DNA of 46,626 nt from Tissierellia bacterium. Its GTDB lineage: Bacteria > Bacillota_A > Clostridia > Tissierellales > Peptoniphilaceae. Shown here in pieces: positions 25,194-33,742 of the stretch. The DNA is taken from positions 1 through 46,626 of the forward strand of contig JAUNVJ010000008.1 in assembly GCA_030537695.1 (NCBI GenBank), written 5' to 3'. The notes beneath the pieces were generated by a model. It ran no database searches, had not been told where the DNA came from, and worked only from the letters and a program-made list of their open reading frames with translations. Within the stretch, counting starts at the first letter, position 1, and every line of letters begins with the position of its first letter. The position numbers were made by a program, and so were the translations under genes.

Positions 25194-26345
25194 ATGACAA
25201 ATTTTATGAACAGCTTAACAGAAAATACAGTATTCGTAATCTTTTTAGCTCTTAGTCTTGGGTATCTCTTTGAGCGTATTTCTTTTGGAGGTCTTAAGTT
25301 CGGGACTTCCGGAGTACTCATTATGGCTTTGATTTTGGGGCATTTCGGTTTGGAAGTTCCAAAAATTGTAGGCGGCATAGGTTTGGTGTTATTTTTATCC
25401 TGTGTCGGTCTATCTGCCGGCCCGGTTTTTATATCCAATTTAAAGACGAATATTATTGCTTTTTTAGTCACTTCCGCCACTGTCGTTATCTCGGCTGGTA
25501 TTGTAATTATAATGGCAACGAAATTTATTGGCATCCCTAGGGATTTAGCTTTGGGAATTTCCGCAGGAGCCTTGACCTGTACTGCTTCTTTGGCTTCTAC
25601 CATCGAAGCAACCGGGTCCACGATCGCTTCCGTTGGATATGGTTTGGCTTATGTATCCGGAATTGTTGGAATCGTAATGTTTGTACAAATTATCCCTAAG
25701 CTTTTAAAAGTTAATATTGAAGAAGAAAATAAAAAACTTCAAATACCGGAAGAATCTCAACGATTGAAAGAAATGGATCATTTAAAAGTGATTAAAATAG
25801 ATGGGCCAGGTATTTTTGTCCTTTGTCTTGCCATTACACTTGGCGTCATTTTAGGTTCTATTGAAATACCGATTGGCAGAGGAGCCGTATTTTCTTTAGG
25901 TAATTCCGGAGGTTCATTAATTGCCGGATTACTGATTGCTCATTTTGGCCATCTTGGTAAAATTTCTTTTCAAGCACCTAAGACTACCTTAATTTCTATG
26001 CGAGATTTTGTTATTTCTCTATTCTTACTCCAAAACGGAGCAACTGCCGGTCAAGGATTTGTGGATACTTTGGCTCAATACGGTGTTAAACTTTTCGTAA
26101 CCGGATTGCTTATGACTGCTGTTGCAATTATCTTTGCATTTTTTATATCCTATGTAATCTTTAAGATGCCTTTATTTGCCGCTTTAGGTGCTACGACAGG
26201 TGCAATGACTTCTGCACCGGCTTTAAATGCTTTAATTGCAGTTTCCGGTGAAGATCAAGTTGCTGCCTTTTATGCGGCATGTCAACCGGTGGCCACAGTA
26301 GGCCTTGTATTACTACCTCAAATTATCCTTTCTATTTTAAAATAA
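25194..26345 (+). CDS. AspT/YidE-type transporter lacking the TrkA-C domains
   Basis: This 383-residue membrane protein contains two copies of the Asp-Ala exchanger-type domain: about 15-168 (GFxF-like GYLFERISFGGLKFGTSG, LSCVGLSAGPVF, SAGALTCTASLAS) and about 205-380 (GYL-like SLGNSGGSLIAGLLIAHFG, FLLQNGATAGQGF, ATTGAMTSAPALNAL). The GxMTSAP and TCTAS segments resemble the substrate-motif loops of the aspartate:alanine antiporter AspT. In AspT-type proteins of about 550 residues these domains are separated by a cytosolic pair of TrkA-C domains; here the central linker is only about 35 residues (EEENKKLQIPEESQRLKEM). A transporter of small acids or amino acids is likely, without that regulatory part. 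AGAGGAA at 25181 supports the ATG. Confidence 0.82.
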   Translation: MTNFMNSLTENTVFVIFLALSLGYLFERISFGGLKFGTSGVLIMALILGHFGLEVPKIVGGIGLVLFLSCVGLSAGPVFISNLKTNIIAFLVTSATVVISAGIVIIMATKFIGIPRDLALGISAGALTCTASLASTIEATGSTIASVGYGLAYVSGIVGIVMFVQIIPKLLKVNIEEENKKLQIPEESQRLKEMDHLKVIKIDGPGIFVLCLAITLGVILGSIEIPIGRGAVFSLGNSGGSLIAGLLIAHFGHLGKISFQAPKTTLISMRDFVISLFLLQNGATAGQGFVDTLAQYGVKLFVTGLLMTAVAIIFAFFISYVIFKMPLFAALGATTGAMTSAPALNALIAVSGEDQVAAFYAACQPVATVGLVLLPQIILSILK

Positions 26346-26347
26346 TA

Positions 26348-26377
26348 AAAAAAACCTTACATTTGTAAGGTTTTTTT
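26348..26377. terminator. Bidirectional terminator between convergent genes
   Basis: A 13-bp perfect stem (arms 26348-26360 and 26365-26377, loop ATTT) has seven A on one side and seven T on the other. It serves the plus-strand transporter and, from the other side, the histidine kinase, whose stop codon (26376-26378) lies in the stem end. Confidence 0.9.
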
Positions 26378-27245
26378 ATATTCCTCGTTCCGTTAAACGC
26401 AAAGTAAAAACATAATCCTTCACATCAATATGAGAATCCATAGATAAATTATCTCCATTCGCTTTAATAATAGATAGACCAATCCCCGAAGCATTTTTAC
26501 GAGACGAATCCAAGACTTTTGTTCGTTCAAAAAGATCATCATAATTTCCATCCGGTAGATCCGTTACATTGGAAAAAATAATTTCTAAAGGGTCTTTAGT
26601 AACTTGCACCCAATGATCCCCTTTGGAATACTTTAACATATTATCCAAAGCATTTGTCGTGATAGACAAAATTCCTTCTTTCGAAGAATAAATATTGAAA
26701 TCCTCCGGAATATCTATGGTTAAATTCTGACCCTTTTCTTGAATTTGATCATAATATAAAAAGATTCGTTCCATCATCAATTCCTTGATATTAAAATATT
26801 CACTTTTAATATCTTTTCCTTCAACCGTCAAAGAGAGTTCATAAAACTTTTCAATAAGATTCTTTAGATAATTTGCTTTTCCCTTGATAATGTTTAAATA
26901 CTTTTCATTTTGAGACGATTGATCCTTCAATAAATCTAAATAACCTAGCATAGCGGTAAGAGGAGTCCGTAGATCATGACTAATATTACTCATTAGCTCC
27001 CGATACTCCTTTGATAATTCATCTCTTTCATGTTTCAATTGAAGATTTTCCTGACACAGTTGATCCATTTTTTCATATATTTTGTGAATAGACCCTTGAT
27101 CATTTAGTGGAGGAATACTTCTAGACGGAAATTTATTTTGAAACTCTATATTTTCCTGAAGGATTTGAATGGCTTTTTTTAGTTTCCAATAGAGAATTCC
27201 CAAATAGATCAACAGACATAATAAAAGAAATGCTAATATTGTCAT
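26376..27245 (-). CDS. Sensor histidine kinase
   Basis: This 289-residue kinase has a single N-terminal membrane helix (residues 3-20) and almost no extracytoplasmic part, then a coiled linker, a HisKA domain with SNISHDLRTPLTA (phospho-acceptor H90), and an ATPase domain with an N-box ALDNMLKYS and a G-box SGIGLSII. The small size and lack of an outside domain suggest it senses through a partner, as in the peptide-antibiotic modules where a kinase works with its ABC transporter. The ATG at 27245 overlaps the permease stop (ATGA), so coupling is clear. It closes the RR-ATPase-permease-HK operon. Confidence 0.88.
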   Translation of the reverse strand: MTILAFLLLCLLIYLGILYWKLKKAIQILQENIEFQNKFPSRSIPPLNDQGSIHKIYEKMDQLCQENLQLKHERDELSKEYRELMSNISHDLRTPLTAMLGYLDLLKDQSSQNEKYLNIIKGKANYLKNLIEKFYELSLTVEGKDIKSEYFNIKELMMERIFLYYDQIQEKGQNLTIDIPEDFNIYSSKEGILSITTNALDNMLKYSKGDHWVQVTKDPLEIIFSNVTDLPDGNYDDLFERTKVLDSSRKNASGIGLSIIKANGDNLSMDSHIDVKDYVFTLRLTERGI

Positions 27246-28054
27246 TTCGTAAAATCCTTTTTTTGAAATAGAATAACACCAAATATTGTACATAAAATCG
27301 TGAAACCAAGACTGACAATGATTCGAAGAAGTAAACTTTGATCGAAAAATTGAGTCGAATCATAATGAATTGAATCTAAGCCCATTTTTATCACAATGGC
27401 TATTTTAAACTTTTCCAATAATGCGGAAGGTAAATAGCCAATGTACTCTGTCCATGAAGATAAATGAAAAAATTCAAAGATATGATTGATTATTTTATGG
27501 AAATAAAGAGCTATTATATACAAAAAAGTATAAACAAATCCTCGAGAAACCGGTATTACCAGATAAAATAGGGAATACAGCGCTAAAAAGAAGCTCAATA
27601 TTAAAATCAATATCCCAAAAAATTTTATACTGATTATAATATTTGTCCAAGCAATTACAAAGTCGGGAAATAGAATCTTATGGGCTACGATAGCAAGTAT
27701 AATCGTTGCAAAAAGGGTCATTAAGGATGTTATATAAACGGTCACTGTCTTCATAAAATAAATTTCAGTTCTAGTATAAGAAGCTTCAATTCCACGAACG
27801 ACAGTATTCTTTTTGAGTTCATCTCCAAAGGAATAATCAACGAATCCCATCAACATAAAAGGTGCTACTAATTGCATAAAAACAATAAAGACGGGAATTA
27901 TTTCCCCACCCATGAATAATGTCCCTGTTTCCATATAAAATTTATACCCAACGAAAAAATAAAGACTTTCACAAATAAAGATTAAGAGACATAGAATTCG
28001 GAAACTACTTAGTTTTGAAATTCGAAATAATTCTCCTTTAATATAATTAATCAT
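27242..28054 (-). CDS. ABC-2-type transporter permease
   Basis: This 270-residue membrane protein has about six hydrophobic segments: IRCLLIFICESLYFFVGY, IPVFIVFMQLVAPFMLMGFV, TVYITSLMTLFATIILAIVA, ISIKFFGILILILSFFLALY, FVYTFLYIIALYF, and LRIIVSLGFTILCTIFGVIL. Sequence FVDYSFGDELKKNTVVRGIEASYTR (about 72-96) resembles the coupling region of ABC-2 permeases. The gene overlaps the ATPase gene by 8 nt and the kinase gene by 4 nt. Together with the ATPase it would export or detach a hydrophobic compound; no substrate can be named. Confidence 0.8.
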   Translation of the reverse strand: MINYIKGELFRISKLSSFRILCLLIFICESLYFFVGYKFYMETGTLFMGGEIIPVFIVFMQLVAPFMLMGFVDYSFGDELKKNTVVRGIEASYTRTEIYFMKTVTVYITSLMTLFATIILAIVAHKILFPDFVIAWTNIIISIKFFGILILILSFFLALYSLFYLVIPVSRGFVYTFLYIIALYFHKIINHIFEFFHLSSWTEYIGYLPSALLEKFKIAIVIKMGLDSIHYDSTQFFDQSLLLRIIVSLGFTILCTIFGVILFQKKDFTK

Positions 28055-28964
28055 GGGCTTTACCCCCCAACAGATTTAAATAATAATCTTCCAAAGAAGA
28101 ATTTTTATTTTTAATTGAAAGTGTATAGATTTCATGTTTTATTAAAAGTTTTTGAATGTCCAATACATTCAAGGATTCATAAATTCGTAGTTCACCCTTC
28201 GGTAAGATTCGATACTCATTCATATTAAAATATTCTTCCAGCAAGACAATGGTCTTCTTTAAATCATCAGGCTCCAAATGGATTTCTATAAATTGGCGAG
28301 ATTTATCGAGCAGTTCTTCTTGGCTGATTTCTTCCAATAGGACACCATTTTTTATAAAACCGTATCGAGTGGCAATCAGTGAAAGTTCATTTAAAAGATG
28401 GGACGAAAGTACAATGGTTGTATTCCACTCTCGATTGATCTTTAAAAGAAGATTTCTTAAGTCGACGATTCGTTCCGGATCTAATCCATTTACCGGTTCA
28501 TCTAAAACTAAAATATTAGGCCGATTCATCATTGCTACTGCCAATCCTAAGGATTTTCGATAACCGGTGGAATAGGTCTTTACTTTTTTCTTCATCTGAT
28601 CGTCAATCCGAAATTCCCGAACTATTTCCATGGCAAGATCCGGTTTAATGTTTTTTATTTTTCCTAAGTACTTGATATTGTCCTTGCCTGTTAGATAATC
28701 ATAAAAAACTGGTTCTTCAATTAAAAATCCCATTTTCTCCAAGGCCTTGTAACTTTCATTGTTTGAATAATCAAAAAGTTCGATGCTACCACGATCCGGT
28801 CGGATCCAATGGGCTATTAATTTTAAAATGGTGGACTTCCCCGAGCCGTTAGGGCCCACCAAACCATAGATATCATTTTCGTAAACCGTCATATTGACAT
28901 CTCTTAATGCCTTTACAGAGCCGAACTTCTTATTGATTTGAGTGCATTTTATTATTGGTTTCAT
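28047..28964 (-). CDS. ABC transporter ATP-binding protein
   Basis: This 305-residue ATPase energises the adjoining permease. The Walker A is GPNGSGKS at 37-44, the signature motif is the divergent YSTGYRKSLGLA near 130-142 rather than LSGGQ, and the Walker B with D-loop is ILVLDEPVNGLDPE near 158-171. A roughly 90-residue C-terminal extension follows, as in the CcmA/YxlF-like group that works with ABC-2 permeases. GTAGGAGG precedes the ATG. It lies 73 nt downstream of the response regulator and overlaps the permease gene by 8 nt. Confidence 0.93.
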   Translation of the reverse strand: MKPIIKCTQINKKFGSVKALRDVNMTVYENDIYGLVGPNGSGKSTILKLIAHWIRPDRGSIELFDYSNNESYKALEKMGFLIEEPVFYDYLTGKDNIKYLGKIKNIKPDLAMEIVREFRIDDQMKKKVKTYSTGYRKSLGLAVAMMNRPNILVLDEPVNGLDPERIVDLRNLLLKINREWNTTIVLSSHLLNELSLIATRYGFIKNGVLLEEISQEELLDKSRQFIEIHLEPDDLKKTIVLLEEYFNMNEYRILPKGELRIYESLNVLDIQKLLIKHEIYTLSIKNKNSSLEDYYLNLLGGKAHD

Positions 28965-29037
28965 AATTACCTCCTACAAAAATTGTAGAATATATTTTTT
29001 AAAAGCTTCTTAACCAATTCTAAATAGATTCTAAAAG

Positions 29038-29721
29038 CTATTTCTTTAAACGATATCCCATTCCCCATATGGTTTCAATATAGTCTTCCGGATCAATTTT
29101 TTTCAGTTTATTCCTCAAATTGGAAATATGGACATTAATCGTATCCGCTTCATAAAAATAATCTTCTTTCCAAGCGGATCGATACAAATTTTCCTTGGTA
29201 AAAATTTTATTGGGATTTTCTAATAGGGTCTTTAATATTTCCATTTCAATAGGTGTTAATTTTAATTCAATATTATTTAAGAGGATTCTGTTGTCTTCTC
29301 GATCATAGACCATTTTTTTAAATGTTATGACATCTTTTTGGTTCTTTTGTTGCGCAAAATCACGGTAACGGCGAATATTTGCCTTAATACGGTATAAGAC
29401 ATCCAAACGATCGAAGGGTTTCGATATAAAATCATCTGCACCAATGTCTAAAATCCTGTACCTGGTTTCGGTATCAATTTTAGCCGATAGGACAATAATA
29501 GGTTCTGTATAACCATCTTCCCTCATTTTTAAGATCATCGTCTCACCATCAATAATTGGCATCATCAGATCCAAAAGAATCAAGTCAAAATTTTCTTCTA
29601 AACGCTGCAGTCCGTCAGCACCTGTATAAGCTTGAGTCACTTGATATCCTTCCGCTGTTAAAATATCGCGTAGTAAATTATTAATATCCAGATCATCTTC
29701 AACGATCAATATTTTATTCAT
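29038..29721 (-). CDS. OmpR-family response regulator
   Basis: This 227-residue two-domain regulator has a receiver with phospho-acceptor D51 in LILLDLMMP, the acidic pair at 9-10 (VEDD), T/S and K positions in IIVLSAK and FISKPFD, and a winged-helix DNA-binding domain from about 130 (TPIEMEILKTLLEN, INVHISNLRNKLKKI, IWGMGYRLKK). It heads the RR-ATPase-permease-HK operon and very probably is phosphorylated by the kinase encoded at its end, controlling expression of the transporter. Confidence 0.93.
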   Translation of the reverse strand: MNKILIVEDDLDINNLLRDILTAEGYQVTQAYTGADGLQRLEENFDLILLDLMMPIIDGETMILKMREDGYTEPIIVLSAKIDTETRYRILDIGADDFISKPFDRLDVLYRIKANIRRYRDFAQQKNQKDVITFKKMVYDREDNRILLNNIELKLTPIEMEILKTLLENPNKIFTKENLYRSAWKEDYFYEADTINVHISNLRNKLKKIDPEDYIETIWGMGYRLKK

Positions 29722-29771
29722 AATATCACCCTATTTATTATATCGAATTATTCTAAAAGAAACCTTAAGAA

Positions 29772-29803
29772 TAAAAAAAGAATGTCCTTTAGGACATTCT
29801 TTT
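29772..29803 (-). terminator. Terminator of the CoA-disulfide reductase gene
   Basis: A 12-bp stem (arms 29776-29787 and 29792-29803, loop of 4) occurs 7 nt after the stop at 29810 and on the minus strand ends in a T run. Confidence 0.85.
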
Positions 29804-29809
29804 ATCCTT

Positions 29810-31504
29810 TTAGTTAAAATTGTATTCGGTTACAATCTTCTCACGATGTAATCGCTGATCATTGTAATATTCATAAAGACAAATTCCTAAATAAGATCCT
29901 GCCACATTGTATACATTGGTCCAACCTAGTTTCGTTAATTCATTGGTTACAAAATATGATCTTTGTCCCGATCTACAGTGAAGATATACCGGTTCATCTT
30001 TCGGAATTTCATCTAATCGCTCTCTAAATTCGCTTAATGGGATATTTTCGACCCCTTTAATATGGGATTGTTCATATTCTCCTGGTTCCCGAACGTCGAT
30101 AATTGTGGCACCTTTTTCCCAAAGTTTTCTTACTTGATCCACATGAACTTGTTTAAATTCACCTTGTAATAGATTCTCGGCTACGATGGCAGCCATATTT
30201 ACAGGATCTTTTGCGGTACTAAATGGTGGAGCATAGCAAAGTTCCAATTCCTTTAAATCTTCAATATCTGCTCCCATGGTGATCATAGCAGCTACTACGT
30301 CAATGCGTTTTTCTACATTTCCCTTTCCAATGGCCTGGGCTCCCAATATCTTTCCAGTAGGAACTTGAAAAATTAACTTTAAGAAAATCGGATTTTTATC
30401 CGGCATTAAACCCACTTTATCCATAGGGATTACATAAGAAAAGTCATATTCTATTCCTTCTTTTTGGATTTCTTTTTCATTGAGTCCGGTGCGAGCCGCA
30501 TTTAAGCTGAAGCACTGCACCACCGAAGAACCAATGACCCCCTTATTGATGGTTCTCTTACCGTAAATATGGTCTGCAGCGGCCCTAGCTTGTCGTTGAG
30601 CAGGTCCTGCCAATGCTAATTTGGTCTTTTTTTGTGTTTGAAGATGTGTCACTTCAATCGCGTCCCCTACTGCATAAATATGAGGATCGGATGTTTGATA
30701 ATGGTGATTGACCAAAATTCCTCCGGTTTCTCCAATTTCCAAACCAGCTTTTTTTGCCAAAGCCGTATCAGGACTAACTCCAATCGCCAATACGACAGCT
30801 TCCGCTTCTAATTCTTTTCCTGATTGGAGAATTATCTTCTTATCTTCAATTTTTTCCAGTCCATCTTCCACCACAAGTTCAACACCATGATCAACTAATT
30901 CTTTATGCAAAATTTGTACCATATCATAGTCAAAGGGACCCATCACTTGGTTCGACGCTTCAATCATGGAAACTTCAAAATTTCCTTCTACCAAGTTTTC
31001 ACAAGCTTCAATTCCAATAAAACCGCCACCGATTACAGCAACTTTTTTTATATTTTGTGTTTCCAAATACTGTTTTAGAGCATCAATATCCACCACATTG
31101 CGAATGGTAAATACATTGTCTCCATGAATTCCTTCAATACTTTGGGGTTTAATGGGTTTTGCGCCGGGTGAAAGGATCAAATAGTCATAGGATTCTTTGG
31201 ACTCTTCTCCTTTTACTGTATCTTTTACCGTAATTTTCTTTGCTTTTGGATCAATATCTATTACTTCTGAATTTGTAAATACATTTAAATTATATTGTGC
31301 CTTTAATTTTTCCGGAGTCATTAAAATCAATTTTTCAGCCGGTTCAATTAGGCCACTTAAATGGTAGGGTAAACAACAGTTGGAATAAGATACATGGGGA
31401 CCCTTTTCATAGACGATCACTTCCGCCTTTGGATCCAATCGTTTAATACGTGCTGCAGTTGACATTCCACCTGCAACACCGCCAACTACTAAATATTTAC
31501 TCAT
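29810..31504 (-). CDS. CoA-disulfide reductase with C-terminal rhodanese domain
   Basis: This 564-residue flavoenzyme of the pyridine nucleotide-disulfide oxidoreductase family has an N-terminal FAD site (LVVGGVAGGMSTAARI), a redox-active cysteine in SYSNCCLP (C43), an NAD(P) site (KKVAVIGGGFIGIEACE near 154-170), FAD second motif (HIYAVGDA near 275), and the dimerisation domain (about 330-450). A rhodanese domain follows at about 460-555 with the catalytic cysteine in LHCRSGQRSYF. This is the layout of the fused CoADR-RHD enzymes, which reduce CoA disulfide or CoA persulfide; some relatives act as NADH oxidases or polysulfide reductases. In an anaerobe it may handle oxygen or sulfane sulfur. 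It is monocistronic. Confidence 0.9.
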   Translation of the reverse strand: MSKYLVVGGVAGGMSTAARIKRLDPKAEVIVYEKGPHVSYSNCCLPYHLSGLIEPAEKLILMTPEKLKAQYNLNVFTNSEVIDIDPKAKKITVKDTVKGEESKESYDYLILSPGAKPIKPQSIEGIHGDNVFTIRNVVDIDALKQYLETQNIKKVAVIGGGFIGIEACENLVEGNFEVSMIEASNQVMGPFDYDMVQILHKELVDHGVELVVEDGLEKIEDKKIILQSGKELEAEAVVLAIGVSPDTALAKKAGLEIGETGGILVNHHYQTSDPHIYAVGDAIEVTHLQTQKKTKLALAGPAQRQARAAADHIYGKRTINKGVIGSSVVQCFSLNAARTGLNEKEIQKEGIEYDFSYVIPMDKVGLMPDKNPIFLKLIFQVPTGKILGAQAIGKGNVEKRIDVVAAMITMGADIEDLKELELCYAPPFSTAKDPVNMAAIVAENLLQGEFKQVHVDQVRKLWEKGATIIDVREPGEYEQSHIKGVENIPLSEFRERLDEIPKDEPVYLHCRSGQRSYFVTNELTKLGWTNVYNVAGSYLGICLYEYYNDQRLHREKIVTEYNFN

Positions 31505-31585
31505 AATTCCTCCTTTGTATGAAAATACTTTCCTGCTATTATTTTAACATATATTTGGTGTTTAAAACATAGTGGTTTAGTATTG

Positions 31586-31624
31586 TTTAAAAAAACACAA
31601 CCTTTATAGAAAGGCTGTGTTTTT
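31586..31624 (-). terminator. Terminator of the second two-component operon
   Basis: A 15-bp stem with one wobble (arms 31591-31605 and 31610-31624, 4-nt loop) lies 6 nt past the kinase stop and on the minus strand runs into at least seven T. Confidence 0.88.
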
Positions 31625-31629
31625 ATTGA

Positions 31630-33741
31630 TCAAAAATATATTTTTGTTTTAAATAGATCTCCATCAATTTCAATATCAAAAGTTCCATTTTGTGCTTCGA
31701 CAAGGGATTCTGCAATGGAAAGACCCAAACCGGCACCTTCCGTCGTCCTGGAAATATCCCCTCGGATAAATCGTTCCTTGAGTTCATCTGCTGAAATATT
31801 CAAAGGATATTTGGACATATTTTTAATTTCCAATTTTACTTGAGAATTGTCTTCTTCCAAATCGATATAGACTCGAGAACCTTCCATCGCATATTTTTCA
31901 ATATTGGAAAAGATATTATCTAGTACTCGTGACATCTTTGATCCATCTAAACGGAGAATAATAGGATCTTCCACCATATTTGATATTAGTTGAATGGATT
32001 TTTCTTCCAGTTTGTCCTCCCACTCACCTGTCACTTGCAGGAGAAGGGACTTAAAGTCAATATCTTCCAATTCCAATACGATATTTCGGCTCGTCACTTT
32101 TGAAATTTCAAAAAGGTCTTCAATTAATGTTTTTAACTTTTGAGATTTTTCATAGATGATTTGCGAATATTCCCGATATTCTTCCTCTGACAATTCTTTG
32201 TCCTGTAAAAGATCAGAATAATTGATAATAGAAGTTAGAGGAGTTTTTAAATCGTGACTGACATTGGTCACAAGCTCCGATTTCATACGTTCCGACTTCA
32301 CCGCTTCATCTATTGCCAGATTTAGATTTTCACCGATATTGTTGAAATTGTCGGCTATTTTTTGATAGATTGGAAAATTATTATCCACCTTGGCTTGGTA
32401 ATTACCCTTTGCAATTTCCGAGGAAGATCGGTTAATTGTGGCAATCTCATTAATTAGCCGTATCATAAATCGATAACTGATAACCAATAAGATGGTGAAT
32501 ATGATAATGGATAGGAATGGATTTCGAATATGAAATACTAAGAAATAGATAATACTTAGTAAGAATAATCCGATTTCAACCATTAATACACGGCTTTTTG
32601 CTTTTTGAACCGTATGTTCCGTTTCCGCCTCTCCAACAGATGTTGTAACACCTTGGATCACACCGGTTATTAGCCGATAAATAATACTTCGCTGAATAAT
32701 AAAGGCATTCTTCCCTTCATAAATCAACGATTTTCCACTAATCATAGCATAGAAAATACATAGACCGGAAATAAAATTCCCTACGATAAGGCATAGGATA
32801 AAGATACTATAGAAAACCTGTAAGAAATTTTCCGGTAAGCCACGATAAAATCTTTCGTAATTACTTAATCCCACCAGCCCAAAGAAAACGTAGAAAAAGA
32901 TAAGAATCAAAATGATTTCGATAGGTAGACGAAACAAGATGGGAATACCATTTGTTTTTTTCCATTCTTTATATCGAAGTAAAAAAGCACCGATTGCTAC
33001 TACGATAATATTTAGAACAAAGGAACTGAGAACAACAGGAAACATCGTTCCTTGATAAAATACATTTGCTTTAATGTCTTGAAAAACTTGAGAGTCTAAA
33101 TCCAAAGTATAACAAAATTTAATGTTTTTAATTTGATTTTCTTCCGCTGCTTTGCTGATCAAATTTTTTGTATTGTTAACAAATCCGTTAACAATAACGT
33201 CTTTTAAAGGATTGGATTCCAATCGTCCTGAAGTCTCAATCAGTTCAATTGCTACATTTCCATTGGTTGCCACTCCCTTAATTAAAAAGTCATTGCTTCC
33301 AAACTCCACATCTTCCGGGTCAATCTCCATTCTTTTATCATTAATGAAAAATATTTCATTTTTCTTAATTACTTTTTTTGCCAACTCCTCAGAATAGGCC
33401 AATGGATCCAGTCCTTTTTGTCGAAGCTCTTCTTGTTTCATGTACTTATCATACATTTTTTTTCCATCCACATCCGGAATTTTTGTTCCATCTTCCAAGT
33501 AATACTTGGTCTTAAAACTCTTTACATAGTATGGGAATTTGGGATAGACATAATAATCATTCAAGGAAGCTCGAATCGTTTCTCGTTGGACATTTTCGAT
33601 CTCATTGATATAGTACTGATTTGCTTCCCCGCGTTTCATATTATTGGTGAAATAAATAAAAGATCCCAAAGAAATAATCGTAGATATGAATAATAGTATG
33701 AGAATATTGTTTCGAAATTTGTAACATTTATTATCTTCCAT
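31630..33741 (-). CDS. Large multi-spanning sensor histidine kinase
   Basis: This roughly 703-residue kinase has one membrane helix near 13-32, an extracytoplasmic region of about 190 residues (35-225), then about six more hydrophobic segments (about 230-440), a HAMP-like stretch near 430-475 (INEIATINRSSSEIAKGNY), HisKA with NVSHDLKTPLTSIINYS (phospho-acceptor His near 493) and an ATPase domain with SNIEKYAMEGSRVYI and GAGLGLSIAESLVEAQ. I place the start at the ATG of MEDNKCYKF (33741), which has AAAGGAG at the right distance; the frame runs eight codons farther into the response regulator gene. The start follows the regulator stop by one base, so the two are one unit. Many clostridia use kinases of this shape for envelope or glycopeptide stress; the signal is unknown. 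Confidence 0.88.
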   Translation of the reverse strand: MEDNKCYKFRNNILILLFISTIISLGSFIYFTNNMKRGEANQYYINEIENVQRETIRASLNDYYVYPKFPYYVKSFKTKYYLEDGTKIPDVDGKKMYDKYMKQEELRQKGLDPLAYSEELAKKVIKKNEIFFINDKRMEIDPEDVEFGSNDFLIKGVATNGNVAIELIETSGRLESNPLKDVIVNGFVNNTKNLISKAAEENQIKNIKFCYTLDLDSQVFQDIKANVFYQGTMFPVVLSSFVLNIIVVAIGAFLLRYKEWKKTNGIPILFRLPIEIILILIFFYVFFGLVGLSNYERFYRGLPENFLQVFYSIFILCLIVGNFISGLCIFYAMISGKSLIYEGKNAFIIQRSIIYRLITGVIQGVTTSVGEAETEHTVQKAKSRVLMVEIGLFLLSIIYFLVFHIRNPFLSIIIFTILLVISYRFMIRLINEIATINRSSSEIAKGNYQAKVDNNFPIYQKIADNFNNIGENLNLAIDEAVKSERMKSELVTNVSHDLKTPLTSIINYSDLLQDKELSEEEYREYSQIIYEKSQKLKTLIEDLFEISKVTSRNIVLELEDIDFKSLLLQVTGEWEDKLEEKSIQLISNMVEDPIILRLDGSKMSRVLDNIFSNIEKYAMEGSRVYIDLEEDNSQVKLEIKNMSKYPLNISADELKERFIRGDISRTTEGAGLGLSIAESLVEAQNGTFDIEIDGDLFKTKIYF

Positions 33742-33742
33742 A

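Noticed and set aside
25175..25621. A 148-codon minus-strand open frame opposite the AspT-like gene
   Set aside because: It mirrors the membrane segments of the real gene, has no ribosome binding site and is not similar to any family I know.
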